Shown here piece after piece: positions 25,051-34,747 of a stretch of DNA of 64,000 bases; the stretch's first letter is position 1, and every line of letters starts with the position of its first letter. The stretch is from Paracoccus alkanivorans. Lineage in GTDB: Bacteria; Pseudomonadota; Alphaproteobacteria; Rhodobacterales; Rhodobacteraceae. A model generated the notes under the pieces. The model worked only from the letters and a program-made list of their open reading frames with translations, searched no databases and was not told the origin of the DNA. The translations under genes were made by a program, and so were the position numbers. The stretch lies in contig NZ_QOKZ01000006.1 in NCBI RefSeq assembly GCF_003697785.1, positions 1-64,000 of the forward strand, read 5' to 3'.

Positions 25051-26274
25051 TTAGCGCATCGGATCAAAGCTTTCCACCCACTCGATTTGCCGGGGCAAGC
25101 TTTGAAGCTGCAGATCATAGCCATCGCGGATGGTCTGCCGGGCCGCGCGGCGCAGGGCTTCGCCCTCCGGATCGCCCTCCAGACCGCGGACCAGGGCCGA
25201 AGACAGCGCCGGCACGTCAAAGAACGGCACCAGCCGCCCGTTCTCGCCGTCGCGGATCAGTTCGCGCACCGGGTCGGTATCCGAGGCGACGATATAGGCC
25301 CCGGCGGACATCGCCTCGGTCAGCGACCAGGACAGGACGAACGGATAGGTCAGATAGCAATGCACGCGGGCAAGCTGGATCAGCGACATATATTGCCCGT
25401 AAGGCAGCCGCCCGACAAAATGCACCCGGTCAGGGTCGAGCCGGTCGCCCAGTTCGGCCAGCATGACCTCTTTCCAGCTTCGTCCGTCACCCGGTGCCTT
25501 GCCATAGCTGACCCCGTCGCCGCCCACCAGCACCACCTGCGCCTCAGGGCGGGCGGCCAGCACGTCGGGCAATGCGCGCATGAAGACGTGAAAACCGCGA
25601 TAGGGTTCCAGCGAGCGCGAGACAAAGCTGAGCACCTCGTCCCCGGCCTTCAGTTCCCTGCCATTGGGCAATGTCAGGCTTGCGTCAGGATCGGGGCGGG
25701 CACGCTGCGTGTTGATGCCGTCATGGATCACGGTGATCTTCTGCCGCAATTCGGGCGGAAAGCTGTCGGCCTGGTAATGCGTGGGCGCAATGGCCGCATC
25801 CGCCTGCACGATCCCCTGGATCAGATGCGCCGAACGCGCCACGGTCATGAAGCGGGCCTCCAGACTGTCCGGCGCGAATTCGGGATCGAAACCGACATCC
25901 GCCCCTTCGGTGCGATACATCAGTTCGGCATAGATGAGCAGTTTCGCCTCGGGCCAGATCTCGCGCAGGAACAGCGTCTCGCCCCAGCCCGAATGCCCGA
26001 TGATGACATCCGGCGTGAAGCCATGATCGTCGCGCAGTGCCCGCGCCCCGCGCGCGGCCATCAGCCCGCGTTCGGCATGGGTCGAATAGCTGCGCCCGAG
26101 GATGCCATCGCTCTCGATCTTCTTCGGCTTCCTGTAGCGGACCGTGTTGACCGGTGAAGGATTCTTGTTGTCCGCATCGGTCAGCGCCAGGACCTCATGT
26201 CCGCGACTGGCCAGCGCGGGGGCAAGGTGGGGGAACTGACCGGGAAAATTCTGGTGTATGAAGAGTATCTTCAT
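25051..26274 (-). CDS. Glycosyltransferase family 4-like protein
   Basis: The product is 407 residues, a GT-B fold enzyme. It has an N-terminal [28 protein letters not shown], a middle hinge [20 protein letters not shown], and the C-terminal donor-binding region with [27 protein letters not shown]. It should transfer a sugar from a nucleotide donor to a cell-surface glycan in the cytoplasm; acceptor and donor are unknown. The ATG overlaps the yejF stop by one base (TGATG). Location between a peptide importer and cysS gives no hint about its glycan. Confidence 0.82.
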   Translation of the reverse strand: MKILFIHQNFPGQFPHLAPALASRGHEVLALTDADNKNPSPVNTVRYRKPKKIESDGILGRSYSTHAERGLMAARGARALRDDHGFTPDVIIGHSGWGETLFLREIWPEAKLLIYAELMYRTEGADVGFDPEFAPDSLEARFMTVARSAHLIQGIVQADAAIAPTHYQADSFPPELRQKITVIHDGINTQRARPDPDASLTLPNGRELKAGDEVLSFVSRSLEPYRGFHVFMRALPDVLAARPEAQVVLVGGDGVSYGKAPGDGRSWKEVMLAELGDRLDPDRVHFVGRLPYGQYMSLIQLARVHCYLTYPFVLSWSLTEAMSAGAYIVASDTDPVRELIRDGENGRLVPFFDVPALSSALVRGLEGDPEGEALRRAARQTIRDGYDLQLQSLPRQIEWVESFDPMR

Positions 26275-27920
26275 CAATCGCGATCCGGGAAGGCGGCTTT
26301 CAGCAAGGTCCGGGTATAGTCGCTTTTCGGGCGCTCGAAAATATCGCTGGCGGCACCTTGTTCGACCACCTCTCCGGCGCGCATCACCATGATCTGGTGC
26401 GACATGGCGCGAACCACGCGCAGGTCGTGGCTGATGAACAGGAAGGCAAGCCCGTATTTCCGCTGCAACTCACGCAGCAGATCCACGATCTGAACCTGCA
26501 CCGTCATGTCCAGCGCCGATGTCGGCTCGTCCAGAACGACCACCTTGGGCCGCAGGATCATGGCCCGGGCGATGGCAATGCGTTGCCGCTGCCCACCGCT
26601 GAACTCATGGGGATACCGGTGCATCATGTCAGGGTTCAACCCCACCTCGACCATGATTTCGGCGACCATTTCGCGGCGGTCCCGGCCCGGCTCCACCCCG
26701 TGCACGCCCAATCCCTCGGCGATGATCTGCTCGATCGTCATCCGCGGCGAGAGGCTGCCATAGGGATCCTGGAAGACGATCTGCATGTCGCGCCGCAAAG
26801 GCCGGAGGCGCCTGCCGTCCCAAGCCGCGATATCCTGCCCCATGAACAGGATCGGGCCATCGCTTTCGATCAGCCGCATGATGGCCAGCGCCAGCGTTGT
26901 CTTGCCGCTGCCCGATTCTCCGACCACGCCCAGGGTCTCGCCCGAGCGGACCGTCAGCGTCGCGCCGTTCACGGCCTTTACATGCCCCACCGTGCGGCGC
27001 AGCAGCCCGCGCTGGATCGGGAACCAGACCTTCAGGTCCTTTGCCTCGACCATCACTTGCGCATCGCTTGCGACCGGACCGGCGACACCGGCGGGCTCGG
27101 CTGCCAGCAGCTTTCTGGTATAGTCATGCTGCGGATCGGCAAAGATCGACTCGACCGGTCCCTGCTCGACGATCTCGCCATCCTTCATGACGCAGACCCG
27201 GTCGGCGATACGGCGCACGATGCCAAGGTCATGGCTGATGAAAAGCAGGCTCAACCCCTCGGCCTGTTTCAGCTCCGCCAGCAGGTCGAGGATCTGCGCC
27301 TGGATCGTCACGTCCAGCGCCGTCGTCGGCTCGTCAGCGATAAGCAGTTCCGGTCCGTTGGCCAGTGCCATGGCGATCATCACCCGCTGCCGCTGCCCGC
27401 CCGAAAGCTGGTGCGGGTAATCGGCCAGGCGCGACTCGGGGTCACGGATGCCGACGCGGTTAAGCAGCTCCACCACCCGCGCCCGCGCCTTGGCTCCGGT
27501 CAGTCCCTGGTGCAGCCTGACGCTTTCGGAAAGCTGTTTTTCCAGCGTGTGCAACGGGTTCAGCGAGGTCATCGGCTCCTGGAAGATGAAGCTGATATCG
27601 TTGCCCCGGATATCTCGCAGAACCTTGTCCGGAGCATTGATCAACTCGCGCCCCTCATAGTGAACCGAGCCACCGACCTCTGCGGCATCCCCCAGAAGCC
27701 GCACCGTGGACAGCGCCGTCACCGACTTGCCCGAACCGGATTCGCCGACCAGAGCCACGGTTTCGCCCCGCTTGATGTGAAAGCTGACGCCCTTCACGGC
27801 GGGCACAAGTTGCCCCTCCTGCCGAAAGCCGATGCGCAGATCACGCACGCTCAGCACCGCGTCGGACGGATGCGCCGTGGATTGCGCAGGGGACATGAGG
27901 GTTTCCGTGGCAGCACTCAT
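26274..27920 (-). CDS. yejF: Peptide (microcin C-type) ABC transporter ATP-binding protein YejF
   Basis: The product is 548 residues with two complete nucleotide-binding domains. Domain 1 has [26 protein letters not shown] and [11 protein letters not shown]. Domain 2 has [26 protein letters not shown] and [10 protein letters not shown]. This double-ATPase form is typical of YejF. The start at 27920 overlaps yejE by ATGA; the longer frame to 28400 is overlap only. The Yej system imports peptides, including microcin C in enterobacteria. It is the last transporter gene of yejABEF. Confidence 0.93.
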   Translation of the reverse strand: MSAATETLMSPAQSTAHPSDAVLSVRDLRIGFRQEGQLVPAVKGVSFHIKRGETVALVGESGSGKSVTALSTVRLLGDAAEVGGSVHYEGRELINAPDKVLRDIRGNDISFIFQEPMTSLNPLHTLEKQLSESVRLHQGLTGAKARARVVELLNRVGIRDPESRLADYPHQLSGGQRQRVMIAMALANGPELLIADEPTTALDVTIQAQILDLLAELKQAEGLSLLFISHDLGIVRRIADRVCVMKDGEIVEQGPVESIFADPQHDYTRKLLAAEPAGVAGPVASDAQVMVEAKDLKVWFPIQRGLLRRTVGHVKAVNGATLTVRSGETLGVVGESGSGKTTLALAIMRLIESDGPILFMGQDIAAWDGRRLRPLRRDMQIVFQDPYGSLSPRMTIEQIIAEGLGVHGVEPGRDRREMVAEIMVEVGLNPDMMHRYPHEFSGGQRQRIAIARAMILRPKVVVLDEPTSALDMTVQVQIVDLLRELQRKYGLAFLFISHDLRVVRAMSHQIMVMRAGEVVEQGAASDIFERPKSDYTRTLLKAAFPDRD

Positions 27921-29020
27921 TTGAAGGTCTTCCGGGGGTCGAACGCATCCCGCACGCCCTCGAAGATGAAGACGAGGAGCGACAGCATGACGGTAAAGGT
28001 GAAAAAGGCGGTAAAGGCCAGCCATGGTGCCTGCAGGTTCTGCTTGGCCTGCAGAGCCAGTTCCCCGAGCGAGGGGGCCGAGGCGGGCAGCCCGTAGCCG
28101 AGATAGTCCAGCGCGGCAAGGCCGCTGATCGTGCCGGTCACGACGAAGGGCAGCATGGTCAGCGTGGCGACCATGGCATTGGGCAGGATATGGCGGAACA
28201 TGATCTTGCGGTCGGAAACGCCAAGCGCGCGCGCCGCGCGGACATATTCGAAGTTCCGCGCCCGCAGGAATTCTGCCCGCACAACACCGACCAGCGCGGG
28301 CCAGCCGAAGATGATGGTGACAAAGACCAGCAGCCAGAAACTTCGCCCGAGGATCGCGAACAGGATGATGATGACGTAAAGCCCCGGCGTCGAGGCCCAT
28401 ATCTCCAGCAACCGTTGAAAGATCAGGTCGGTGCGGCCGCCGAAATAGCCCTGTATGGCTCCGGCCGCGATGCCGAGGCTTGAAGCGATCACCGTCACGA
28501 TCAGCGTGAACAGGATCGAGGTCCGGAAGCCATAGATCACCCGCGCCAGAACATCACGGGAAGTGTCATCGGTTCCCAGCAGATGGTTGCCGTCCGGCGC
28601 GCTCGGCACGGTGCCGACATCGTTGATCGTCCTGTAGTGATAGGGAATCGGCGGCCAGATCATCCAGCCCTGCTCGGCCTCGGGAATATCGCTGCTACCC
28701 GATTTCACCGCCGCGATCATGCCTTCGGGATCGTCCCAGCAGGCCTCGCGCCCACCGGTCACGATCAGGCATTGCACCGCCGGATCGCTATAGATCGCCT
28801 CGGTCTGGAAATCGCTGCCGAAGGTGCTTTCGGGATAGAATTGCGTCACCGGCCAATACAGTTCGCCCCGGTAGCTCACCACGATGGGCCGGTCATTGGC
28901 AACGAACTCGGCGCACATCGCCACGACGAACAGCACCGAAAAGATCACCAGTGACCAGAAGGCCCGGCCATTGCGGCGGAAATTGCGCAGCCGGCGGCGG
29001 TTCAGTTCCGACAATGCCAT
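27917..29020 (-). CDS. yejE: Peptide ABC transporter permease YejE
   Basis: The product is 367 residues. The first membrane segment (about 20-40) is followed by a long periplasmic loop (RGELYWPVTQFYPESTFGSDFQTEA) characteristic of YejE, then LLGTDDTSRDVLARVIYGFR and five further segments, with the EAA loop YVRAARALGVSDRKIMFRHILPN. It pairs with YejB to form the channel. ATG 29020 overlaps the yejB stop (TGATG). Confidence 0.93.
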   Translation of the reverse strand: MALSELNRRRLRNFRRNGRAFWSLVIFSVLFVVAMCAEFVANDRPIVVSYRGELYWPVTQFYPESTFGSDFQTEAIYSDPAVQCLIVTGGREACWDDPEGMIAAVKSGSSDIPEAEQGWMIWPPIPYHYRTINDVGTVPSAPDGNHLLGTDDTSRDVLARVIYGFRTSILFTLIVTVIASSLGIAAGAIQGYFGGRTDLIFQRLLEIWASTPGLYVIIILFAILGRSFWLLVFVTIIFGWPALVGVVRAEFLRARNFEYVRAARALGVSDRKIMFRHILPNAMVATLTMLPFVVTGTISGLAALDYLGYGLPASAPSLGELALQAKQNLQAPWLAFTAFFTFTVMLSLLVFIFEGVRDAFDPRKTFK

Positions 29021-30096
29021 CAGCCATCCCTCGATTCGAAGTCGATCCGAGGATCGACCAGGACATAGGTCAGGTCGGACAGGATGCCGACGATCAGGCT
29101 AAGCAGGCCGAACACGTAAAGCGTGCCGAATATGAGCGGGTAGTCGCGTTTGACCGCCGCCTCGAAACCAAGCAGCCCGAGCCCGTCCAGCGTGAAGATA
29201 TTCTCGATCAGGATCGAGGAACCGAAAAACGCCCCCAGGAAAGTCGCCGGAAATCCGGCGATCACGATCAACATCGCGTTGCGAAAGACGTGCCCGTAAA
29301 GCACCCGCCGCTCGGTCAGGCCCTTGGCACGGGCGGTCATGGCATATTGCTTGTTGATCTCGTCCAGAAAGCTGTTCTTGGTCAGGAGCGTCAGTGTCGC
29401 GAAGGCCGAGATCGAGGTCGCGATCACCGGCAAGGCCGCATGCCATGCATAGTCCTTGATCTTGCCCCAGGTGGACAGATCGGCGAAATTCTCGCTGGTC
29501 AGAAAGCGCAGTGGGAAGATCTTCCAGTAACTGCCGCCGGCGAACAGCACGATCAGCAGGACCGCAAACAGGAAAGCCGGGATCGCATAGCCCATGATGA
29601 TCACGCCCGAGGTCCAGCTGTCGAAACGTGATCCGTCCCTGATCGCCTTGCGTATCCCGAGTGGAATCGAGATCAGATAACCCAGCAATGTGGACCAAAG
29701 GCCAAGCGTGATTGAAACCGGCAATTTGTCCAGGACAAGATCGATCACGCTGGTGCCGTAGAACCAGCTTTCCCCGAAATCGAAGCGCAGGTAATTGCCC
29801 ATCATCATCAGGAAGCGCTCGACTGGAGGCCTGTCGAAACCGAATTCCTTTTCAAGCTGTTCTATGAACTCGGGAGGCAGGCCATAAGCCCCCTTGTAGA
29901 GTTCCTCGGAACCGCCACCGGCCTCGGAGCCACCGCCGGAGATATTGGCAAAAACATCGCCCTCGCCCTGCACCTGTGCCGCAATCTGTTCAATCGGGCC
30001 GCCGGGCACGAATTGCGTCAGCGTGAAATTGACCAGCATGATGCCGATCAGCGTGGGGATGATCAGCAGCAAACGCCGCAGGATATAGGCACCCAT
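29020..30096 (-). CDS. yejB: Peptide ABC transporter permease YejB
   Basis: The product is 358 residues. It starts with the typical membrane segment and a periplasmic loop containing [11 protein letters not shown], a glycine-rich stretch and the sequence [17 protein letters not shown]. Then come five membrane helices, with [19 protein letters not shown] as the EAA loop. It is the YejE partner. A 107-base gap with a weak stem (GGACC/GGTCC at 30132-30146) separates it from yejA. Confidence 0.93.
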   Translation of the reverse strand: MGAYILRRLLLIIPTLIGIMLVNFTLTQFVPGGPIEQIAAQVQGEGDVFANISGGGSEAGGGSEELYKGAYGLPPEFIEQLEKEFGFDRPPVERFLMMMGNYLRFDFGESWFYGTSVIDLVLDKLPVSITLGLWSTLLGYLISIPLGIRKAIRDGSRFDSWTSGVIIMGYAIPAFLFAVLLIVLFAGGSYWKIFPLRFLTSENFADLSTWGKIKDYAWHAALPVIATSISAFATLTLLTKNSFLDEINKQYAMTARAKGLTERRVLYGHVFRNAMLIVIAGFPATFLGAFFGSSILIENIFTLDGLGLLGFEAAVKRDYPLIFGTLYVFGLLSLIVGILSDLTYVLVDPRIDFESRDG

Positions 30097-30203
30097 CAGC
30101 CTGTCCTTCTGCCCGCCCCTTGGGACATTGCGGACCTTGGCGGTCCTGTTCGGTTGTCACGTCTTCTGGGCAATCCCGCGCCGGAAATCAAGCGATTTGC
30201 CCG

Positions 30204-32069
30204 TCAGCGCAGCACGCCCGCCTTACGCAGTTTCTCGGCCTTCTCCTTGTCGTACCACCAGAAATCCAGCTCTCCCAGATCATATGGCGGCAAGGTTTCG
30301 GGACGCCCATACTGGTCGTAATAGGCGACCAGGTGGCTGGCGTTATACCATTGCGGGATCCAGAAATGGAGGCTGCGAAGCGCCCGGTCCAGAGCATGGG
30401 TGCGCGTGGTAAGTACGTCTTGCGTATCGGCACGCTCGACCTGCTTGATCAAAGCATCAATGGCCGGGTTGGCCAGCCCCATCACGTTAAACACATCTCC
30501 GACATTGGCAGAGCCGAAATATTGTTGCAGGCCAGCGCCGGGTATCGCACTTTGCCCCAGATGGTCCGAGATCATGTCGAAATCATGGCTGCGCTTACGG
30601 TTCTCGTATTGGGCATTGTCCACCCGGACATTGCGCGCATCGATCCCCAAGGCACGCAGATTCTGCACGAAAGGATTGATGACGCGGTCGAAAGTCTGGC
30701 TGTCGTTCAATATTTCCAGCGTCAGGGGCTCGCCCTCGCTGTTGCGCCGGATCCCGTCTTCGCCGACCGTCCAGCCCGCCTCGTTCAGCAATGCCGCAGC
30801 TTCGCGCATGTTGCGACGGTCAAGCTGACGCTCGCCGCTGACCGATGGCATTGCCACCTCATCGGTCAGGATCCCTTGCGGTAGATCCTTGACCAGCGGC
30901 TCCAGCAGTTCCAACTCGCCTTCCGAAGGCGTTCCCGTCGCAGCTAGATCGCTGTTCTCCCAGAAACTGTTAATGCGGCTGTACAACCCGTAAAACAAAG
31001 CGTCATTCGACCACTCGAAGTTGAACATCAACCCGATCGCCTTGCGCACGCGAATATCCTGCCAGTTCTTGCGGCGTAGGTTCAGTACCCATGTCTGCCC
31101 ATTGGCGATATTCCCGTCTGGCAGTGTTTCCTTGACGACCGAGCCATTCTCCAGCGTCGGGAAATTATAGCGCGTAGCCCAGATGATGCTGCTTACCTCG
31201 CGCCGGAAGGTATATTCGCCAGCCTTGAATGCCTCGAACGCTGCATCGTAATCCGAGAAATACTCAAAGCGGATACGGTCGAAATTATGGCGCCCTATGT
31301 TGATTGGCAGGTCTTTGCCCCAGTAATCGGGATTGCGGCGGTAGGTGACATTGCGGCCAAGATTGGCACTGTCGAACATGTAGGGACCCGACCCGATGAA
31401 AGCTTTGCTCATCGGCTGCTCCAGATCACGCTTGTTATCGGAGAAATCCTTACGGCTGAACACCGGCAGCCCGCCAACCGACTGGATGACGTCGCGGCGC
31501 GGATAGTCCGGGGTGAAGATGAACTTGATCCGGTGGTCATCCAACACTTCGGCCTTCGCGACCTGCTGCTTTATGACAACCCGAAAGGATGACAGTCCCT
31601 TGTCGCGCAATGTCTCATAGCTGAACAGCACGTCATGCGCGGTCAGCGGGGTGCCGTCGCTGAACTTTACCTCGGGCCGCAGGTTGAAGATCACCCAATC
31701 GCGACTTTCGGGATATTCAAGGCTTTCGCAAAGCAGGCAATAGGCAGCACCGACCTCATCCGCAGTGCCGGTCAGGATCGGTTCCAGCATTACGGAGGAC
31801 AAAACCGCCCCACGTCCCCGAAAGGTGAACGGATTATAGTTGTCGAATCCCGAGGCATTCGGGATTGCTTCAGAGATCTCCCCGCCTTTCGGCGCGTCGG
31901 GGCTTACATATGGCAGATGCTTGAAATCCGCAGGCAGATTCAATTCGTCGAAAACTCCGATCCCATGCGACCTGATGATCTTTTCGTCGCCCTTGCCCGA
32001 CTCCTGCGCCAAAACCGGGGATGTCACGTTTCCCAATGCAAGGGCGGCGATCAGGACGAAATGGCGCAT
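30204..32069 (-). CDS. yejA: Peptide ABC transporter substrate-binding protein YejA
   Basis: The product is 621 residues with a 21-residue signal peptide, an SBP_bac_5 protein of YejA length. Characteristic segments are HGIGVFDELNLPADFKHLPY, EPILTGTADEVGAAYCLLCE, IGSGPYMFDSANLGRNVTY and a C-terminal FWWYDKEKAEKLRKAG. It delivers peptides to YejBEF from the periplasm. It is the first gene of the minus-strand operon that runs through yejF into the glycosyltransferase gene. Confidence 0.93.
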   Translation of the reverse strand: MRHFVLIAALALGNVTSPVLAQESGKGDEKIIRSHGIGVFDELNLPADFKHLPYVSPDAPKGGEISEAIPNASGFDNYNPFTFRGRGAVLSSVMLEPILTGTADEVGAAYCLLCESLEYPESRDWVIFNLRPEVKFSDGTPLTAHDVLFSYETLRDKGLSSFRVVIKQQVAKAEVLDDHRIKFIFTPDYPRRDVIQSVGGLPVFSRKDFSDNKRDLEQPMSKAFIGSGPYMFDSANLGRNVTYRRNPDYWGKDLPINIGRHNFDRIRFEYFSDYDAAFEAFKAGEYTFRREVSSIIWATRYNFPTLENGSVVKETLPDGNIANGQTWVLNLRRKNWQDIRVRKAIGLMFNFEWSNDALFYGLYSRINSFWENSDLAATGTPSEGELELLEPLVKDLPQGILTDEVAMPSVSGERQLDRRNMREAAALLNEAGWTVGEDGIRRNSEGEPLTLEILNDSQTFDRVINPFVQNLRALGIDARNVRVDNAQYENRKRSHDFDMISDHLGQSAIPGAGLQQYFGSANVGDVFNVMGLANPAIDALIKQVERADTQDVLTTRTHALDRALRSLHFWIPQWYNASHLVAYYDQYGRPETLPPYDLGELDFWWYDKEKAEKLRKAGVLR

Positions 32070-32170
32070 CGGCGGACTCCAGCAGTGAATGGTTGAGCGT
32101 CACGCTAGGCGAGTAGCCGCCCGGGGATCAAGCCGCGTTTTCGTGAACACACCCTGCGGGCGCAACAAAA

Positions 32171-32194
32171 AAGGCGCGGGCAATGCCGCGCCTT
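32171..32194 (-). terminator. Rho-independent terminator of the cytochrome c gene
   Basis: AAGGCGCGG/CCGCGCCTT (32171-32179 with 32186-32194) form a 9-bp stem with a 6-base loop. On the minus strand a run of U follows (plus-strand A-run at 32167-32172). It starts about 20 bases after the cytochrome stop codon. Confidence 0.8.
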
Positions 32195-32216
32195 GAACAG
32201 TAAAAGCGTGATGATC

Positions 32217-32759
32217 CTACTGAACGCTTTGCAGATAGGCGATCAGATCGGCCCGGTCCTCGGGCTTTTTCAGGCCGGCAAAGGACATCTTGGTGCCGCT
32301 GACAACGCCTTTCGGATCGGCCAGGAATTCCTGCAGCGCCTCGGGCGTCCATTGCGGCGCCTCTCCGGCATGGGCGATCATCGCGTCCGAATAGGCAAAG
32401 CCGCCGACCGAGGCCACATCGCGCCCCACCACGCCGTTCAGATGCGGGCCGACGCCGTCGCTGCCGTCAAGCTTGTGGCAGGCCTTGCACTTGCCGAATG
32501 CCTTTTCCCCGGCGGCGGGATCGGCAGCCTCCATCAATGCGGCAAAATCGATCTGCTCTTCCTCGCCGCCGCCTTCGCCACCCTCTTCGCTTTCGGGCAC
32601 GGGGATGGAATAGGCCTGCGCGTGTTCTTCCCCTTCCCCGCCGTGACCGGCGGAGCCGACGTGATAAAGGCTGCTAGCCGCCCAGTTTGCCAGAAGCAGA
32701 AACAGAAGTGCGCCGATCAGCGCGCCGGCTGCCTTCGTCACGGTCATGGTATCGAACAT
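32217..32759 (-). CDS. cycM: Membrane-anchored cytochrome c (CycM/c552-type)
   Basis: The product is 180 residues. An uncleaved N-terminal membrane helix (about 10-30) is followed by a long acidic, glycine-rich linker (about 38-70) and a class I cytochrome c domain with heme motif CKACH at 91-95, and GTKMSFAG with the axial Met near 155. This is the layout of Paracoccus CycM, which carries electrons from the bc1 complex to cytochrome aa3 oxidase in the periplasm. The gene is divergent from pheA, as in other Rhodobacteraceae. Confidence 0.88.
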   Translation of the reverse strand: MFDTMTVTKAAGALIGALLFLLLANWAASSLYHVGSAGHGGEGEEHAQAYSIPVPESEEGGEGGGEEEQIDFAALMEAADPAAGEKAFGKCKACHKLDGSDGVGPHLNGVVGRDVASVGGFAYSDAMIAHAGEAPQWTPEALQEFLADPKGVVSGTKMSFAGLKKPEDRADLIAYLQSVQ

Positions 32760-32879
32760 CGCGTGCGGTCCCCGATTGGTAAGCTCGTCAATTCCGGCTT
32801 TGTCTATCCGCTTTCGCTTTCCGGGATCAAGGTATAGTTACCCCGCCAATAGCTAAAATTCGAATATCGGAGCGCCGAC

Positions 32880-33725
32880 ATGACGACCAACCGCATCGCA
32901 TTCCAGGGCGAACCCGGCGCCTACAGCCACGAGGCCTGCCGCAAGGCCCGCCCTGATATGGAGCCCCTGCCCTGCCGGACCTTCGAGGACGTGATCGAGG
33001 CGGTGCGCGCCGGAGAGGCCGAGCTGGCCATGCTCCCGGTCGAGAATTCGACCTATGGCCGGGTCGCGGACATCCATCATTTGCTACCCGAATCCGGCCT
33101 GCATATCATCGACGAGGCATTCGTGCGGGTTCATATCAGCCTGCTCGCCCTGCCCGGCACGCCGCTATCCGAGATCCGCGAGGCGATGAGCCACACCGTC
33201 TTGCTGGGGCAGTGCCGTGGTTTTCTGCGCGAGCACGGGATTCGCGGGATCACCGGCGCGGACACCGCCGGATCGGCAAAGGAAGTGGCCGCCCGCGACA
33301 ATCGGTCGCTGGCAGCGCTTGCCGCCCCGCTGGCCGGTGAAATCTACGGGCTGGATCGGCTGGCCGATCAAATCGAGGACCGGCAGAACAACACCACCCG
33401 CTTTCTGCTCATGTCGCGCGAACCCGATCACAGCCGCCGCGCCGAGGAAATGCTGACCAGCTTCGTTTTCCGGGTCCGCAACATCCCCGCCGCGCTCTAC
33501 AAGGCGATGGGGGGATTTGCTACAAATGGCGTCAACATGACCAAGCTGGAAAGCTACATGGTCGATGGCGTCTTCACCGCGACGCAGTTCTATGCCGATA
33601 TCCAGGGACATCCCGACGATCCGGGCGTCCAGCGCGCCTTGGATGAGCTGCGCTATTTCACCTCGATGCTGAATATCCTGGGCGTCTATCCTGCCGATCC
33701 GTTGAGGAAAACACAGGAATCATGA
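32880..33725 (+). CDS. pheA: Prephenate dehydratase
   Basis: The product is 281 residues with a catalytic domain and a C-terminal ACT regulatory domain. IAFQGEPGAYSHEAC starts the protein, the conserved catalytic segment appears as RQNNTTRFLLMSRE, and the ACT domain includes ALYKAMGGFATNGVNMTKLESYM. It converts prephenate to phenylpyruvate in phenylalanine synthesis and should be inhibited by phenylalanine through the ACT domain. GGAG lies eight bases before ATG 32880. Its stop shares a palindromic TCATGA with the stop of the convergent gene. Confidence 0.95.
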   Translation: MTTNRIAFQGEPGAYSHEACRKARPDMEPLPCRTFEDVIEAVRAGEAELAMLPVENSTYGRVADIHHLLPESGLHIIDEAFVRVHISLLALPGTPLSEIREAMSHTVLLGQCRGFLREHGIRGITGADTAGSAKEVAARDNRSLAALAAPLAGEIYGLDRLADQIEDRQNNTTRFLLMSREPDHSRRAEEMLTSFVFRVRNIPAALYKAMGGFATNGVNMTKLESYMVDGVFTATQFYADIQGHPDDPGVQRALDELRYFTSMLNILGVYPADPLRKTQES

Positions 33726-34187
33726 GCCGGGAACGGGAATTTCCCCCAACTCGCCCACAAGTTCCCTGATCCTCTTGTCAAAGCGCCGGTCCAGCCGCGC
33801 CTTGCCCAGCTTGGCCGTTTGCAGCATCAGCCGCGCGCGCATGTTGCGCGGGCGGATATCGGCTTCGTAGACCAGCCGCGAGCGTGTCTGGCTCAGCGCG
33901 ATGACGGTGGTATCGATCGTCAGTTCCAGCGCCTCGGATTCGCCCGACATGGTGACACGCTCCGGACGGTCGAACCGCAGCACTTCCAAACGCAGTGCCC
34001 GTTCTTTCCCGCGCCAGTCGAACGCGATGTCCCAGCCTATCCCGGTGCCGGGTTCCTTGGCGGGATCGATCCGCGATACGCTGGCGCCGCGCTGGATCAG
34101 AGACTGTTCGAGCCGATTGAAGTCACTAACCCTGTCAAACAATTGCGGAGCCGGCATGTCCGCATCAATTCGTGTTGAAAATTTCAT
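33720..34187 (-). CDS. SRPBCC-fold (START-like) protein
   Basis: The product is 155 residues. The pattern MKFSTRIDADMPAPQLFDRVSD at the start and ELTIDTTVIALSQTRSRLVYEADI followed by a long C-terminal helix with LGKARLDRRFDKRIRELV fits polyketide-cyclase/CoxG-type lipid- or ligand-binding proteins. The start at 34187 was chosen because the sequence before it has no coding character. The ligand is unknown. It is convergent with pheA and overlaps it by six bases at the stops. Confidence 0.7.
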   Translation of the reverse strand: MKFSTRIDADMPAPQLFDRVSDFNRLEQSLIQRGASVSRIDPAKEPGTGIGWDIAFDWRGKERALRLEVLRFDRPERVTMSGESEALELTIDTTVIALSQTRSRLVYEADIRPRNMRARLMLQTAKLGKARLDRRFDKRIRELVGELGEIPVPGS

Positions 34188-34504
34188 AAAGGACCGTCCA
34201 GATCGTCTACCGGAATGCAGGAGCCTATGTGCCACCTCCGGCTGCTGATAGTCCATCCCCGGCGAACTGTTCAACCATGTCGTCAGCATTGCCGTCATCC
34301 ATCATGTGTCAATATTGTGTTTATAATCCGTTTTTGATCTGTTGAGAGCCTCTCCATTATCACAAGTTTTAGTATAATCCGTCGTAATCGCGGGTTCTTG
34401 CTCGGCTGCTTTCCGCCGATGCCGCGTAAATGGACATGTCTGACCATCCGCAGCCCCATGACCGGGCAGGGTTGCATCATCGGCCGTTGATGCTTAGACA
34501 GGTG
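34188..34504. promoter_or_regulatory. Intergenic region upstream of the SRP RNA
   Basis: About 317 bases contain no gene. The middle (34300-34390) is AT-rich with two TATAAT hexamers, at 34322-34327 and 34373-34378, on the strand of the SRP RNA gene. Either could belong to its promoter, although no clear -35 with 17-base spacing is seen for the second. The left part should hold the promoter of the minus-strand SRPBCC gene. Confidence 0.35.
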
Positions 34505-34602
34505 GTGAGAGGTTGGCGCGGGCAGGCGCCTCGCCAACCCGGTCAGGTCCGGAAGGAAGCAGCCGTAACGAGTCCCGCTTGGGTCGTTGTCCAGCCTCTC
34601 AC
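34505..34602 (+). ncRNA. ffs: Signal recognition particle RNA, small bacterial type (4.5S-like)
   Basis: The conserved apical domain GGTCAGGTCCGGAAGGAAGCAGCC lies at about 34541-34564 and contains the GGAA tetraloop and asymmetric loop bound by Ffh. The ends GTGAGAGG (34505-34512) and CCTCTCAC (34595-34602) pair perfectly, and GGTTGGCG with CGCCAACC adds an internal hairpin. The RNA of about 98 nucleotides fits alphaproteobacterial SRP RNA, which guides Ffh to nascent membrane proteins. Precise ends are inferred from pairing. Confidence 0.9.
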
Positions 34603-34747
34603 TTTCACCTCACTTGAACCTTTTACTCCGTAAAATCCCTTTTCGCAGGGATTCCGGCTGCCGCGGCCTTCGCGGAGTTCAACTTATCGGTGCTTGATCT
34701 GCCTGCAATTCCCGCCTAGGCAACCCCTGCCGAAACATGGGGGCAAC

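Noticed and set aside
34694-34747. N-terminal extension of the phosphate transporter from 34694
   Set aside because: The extra 18 codons have no ribosome site and no coding character, whereas GGGGG precedes ATG 34748.
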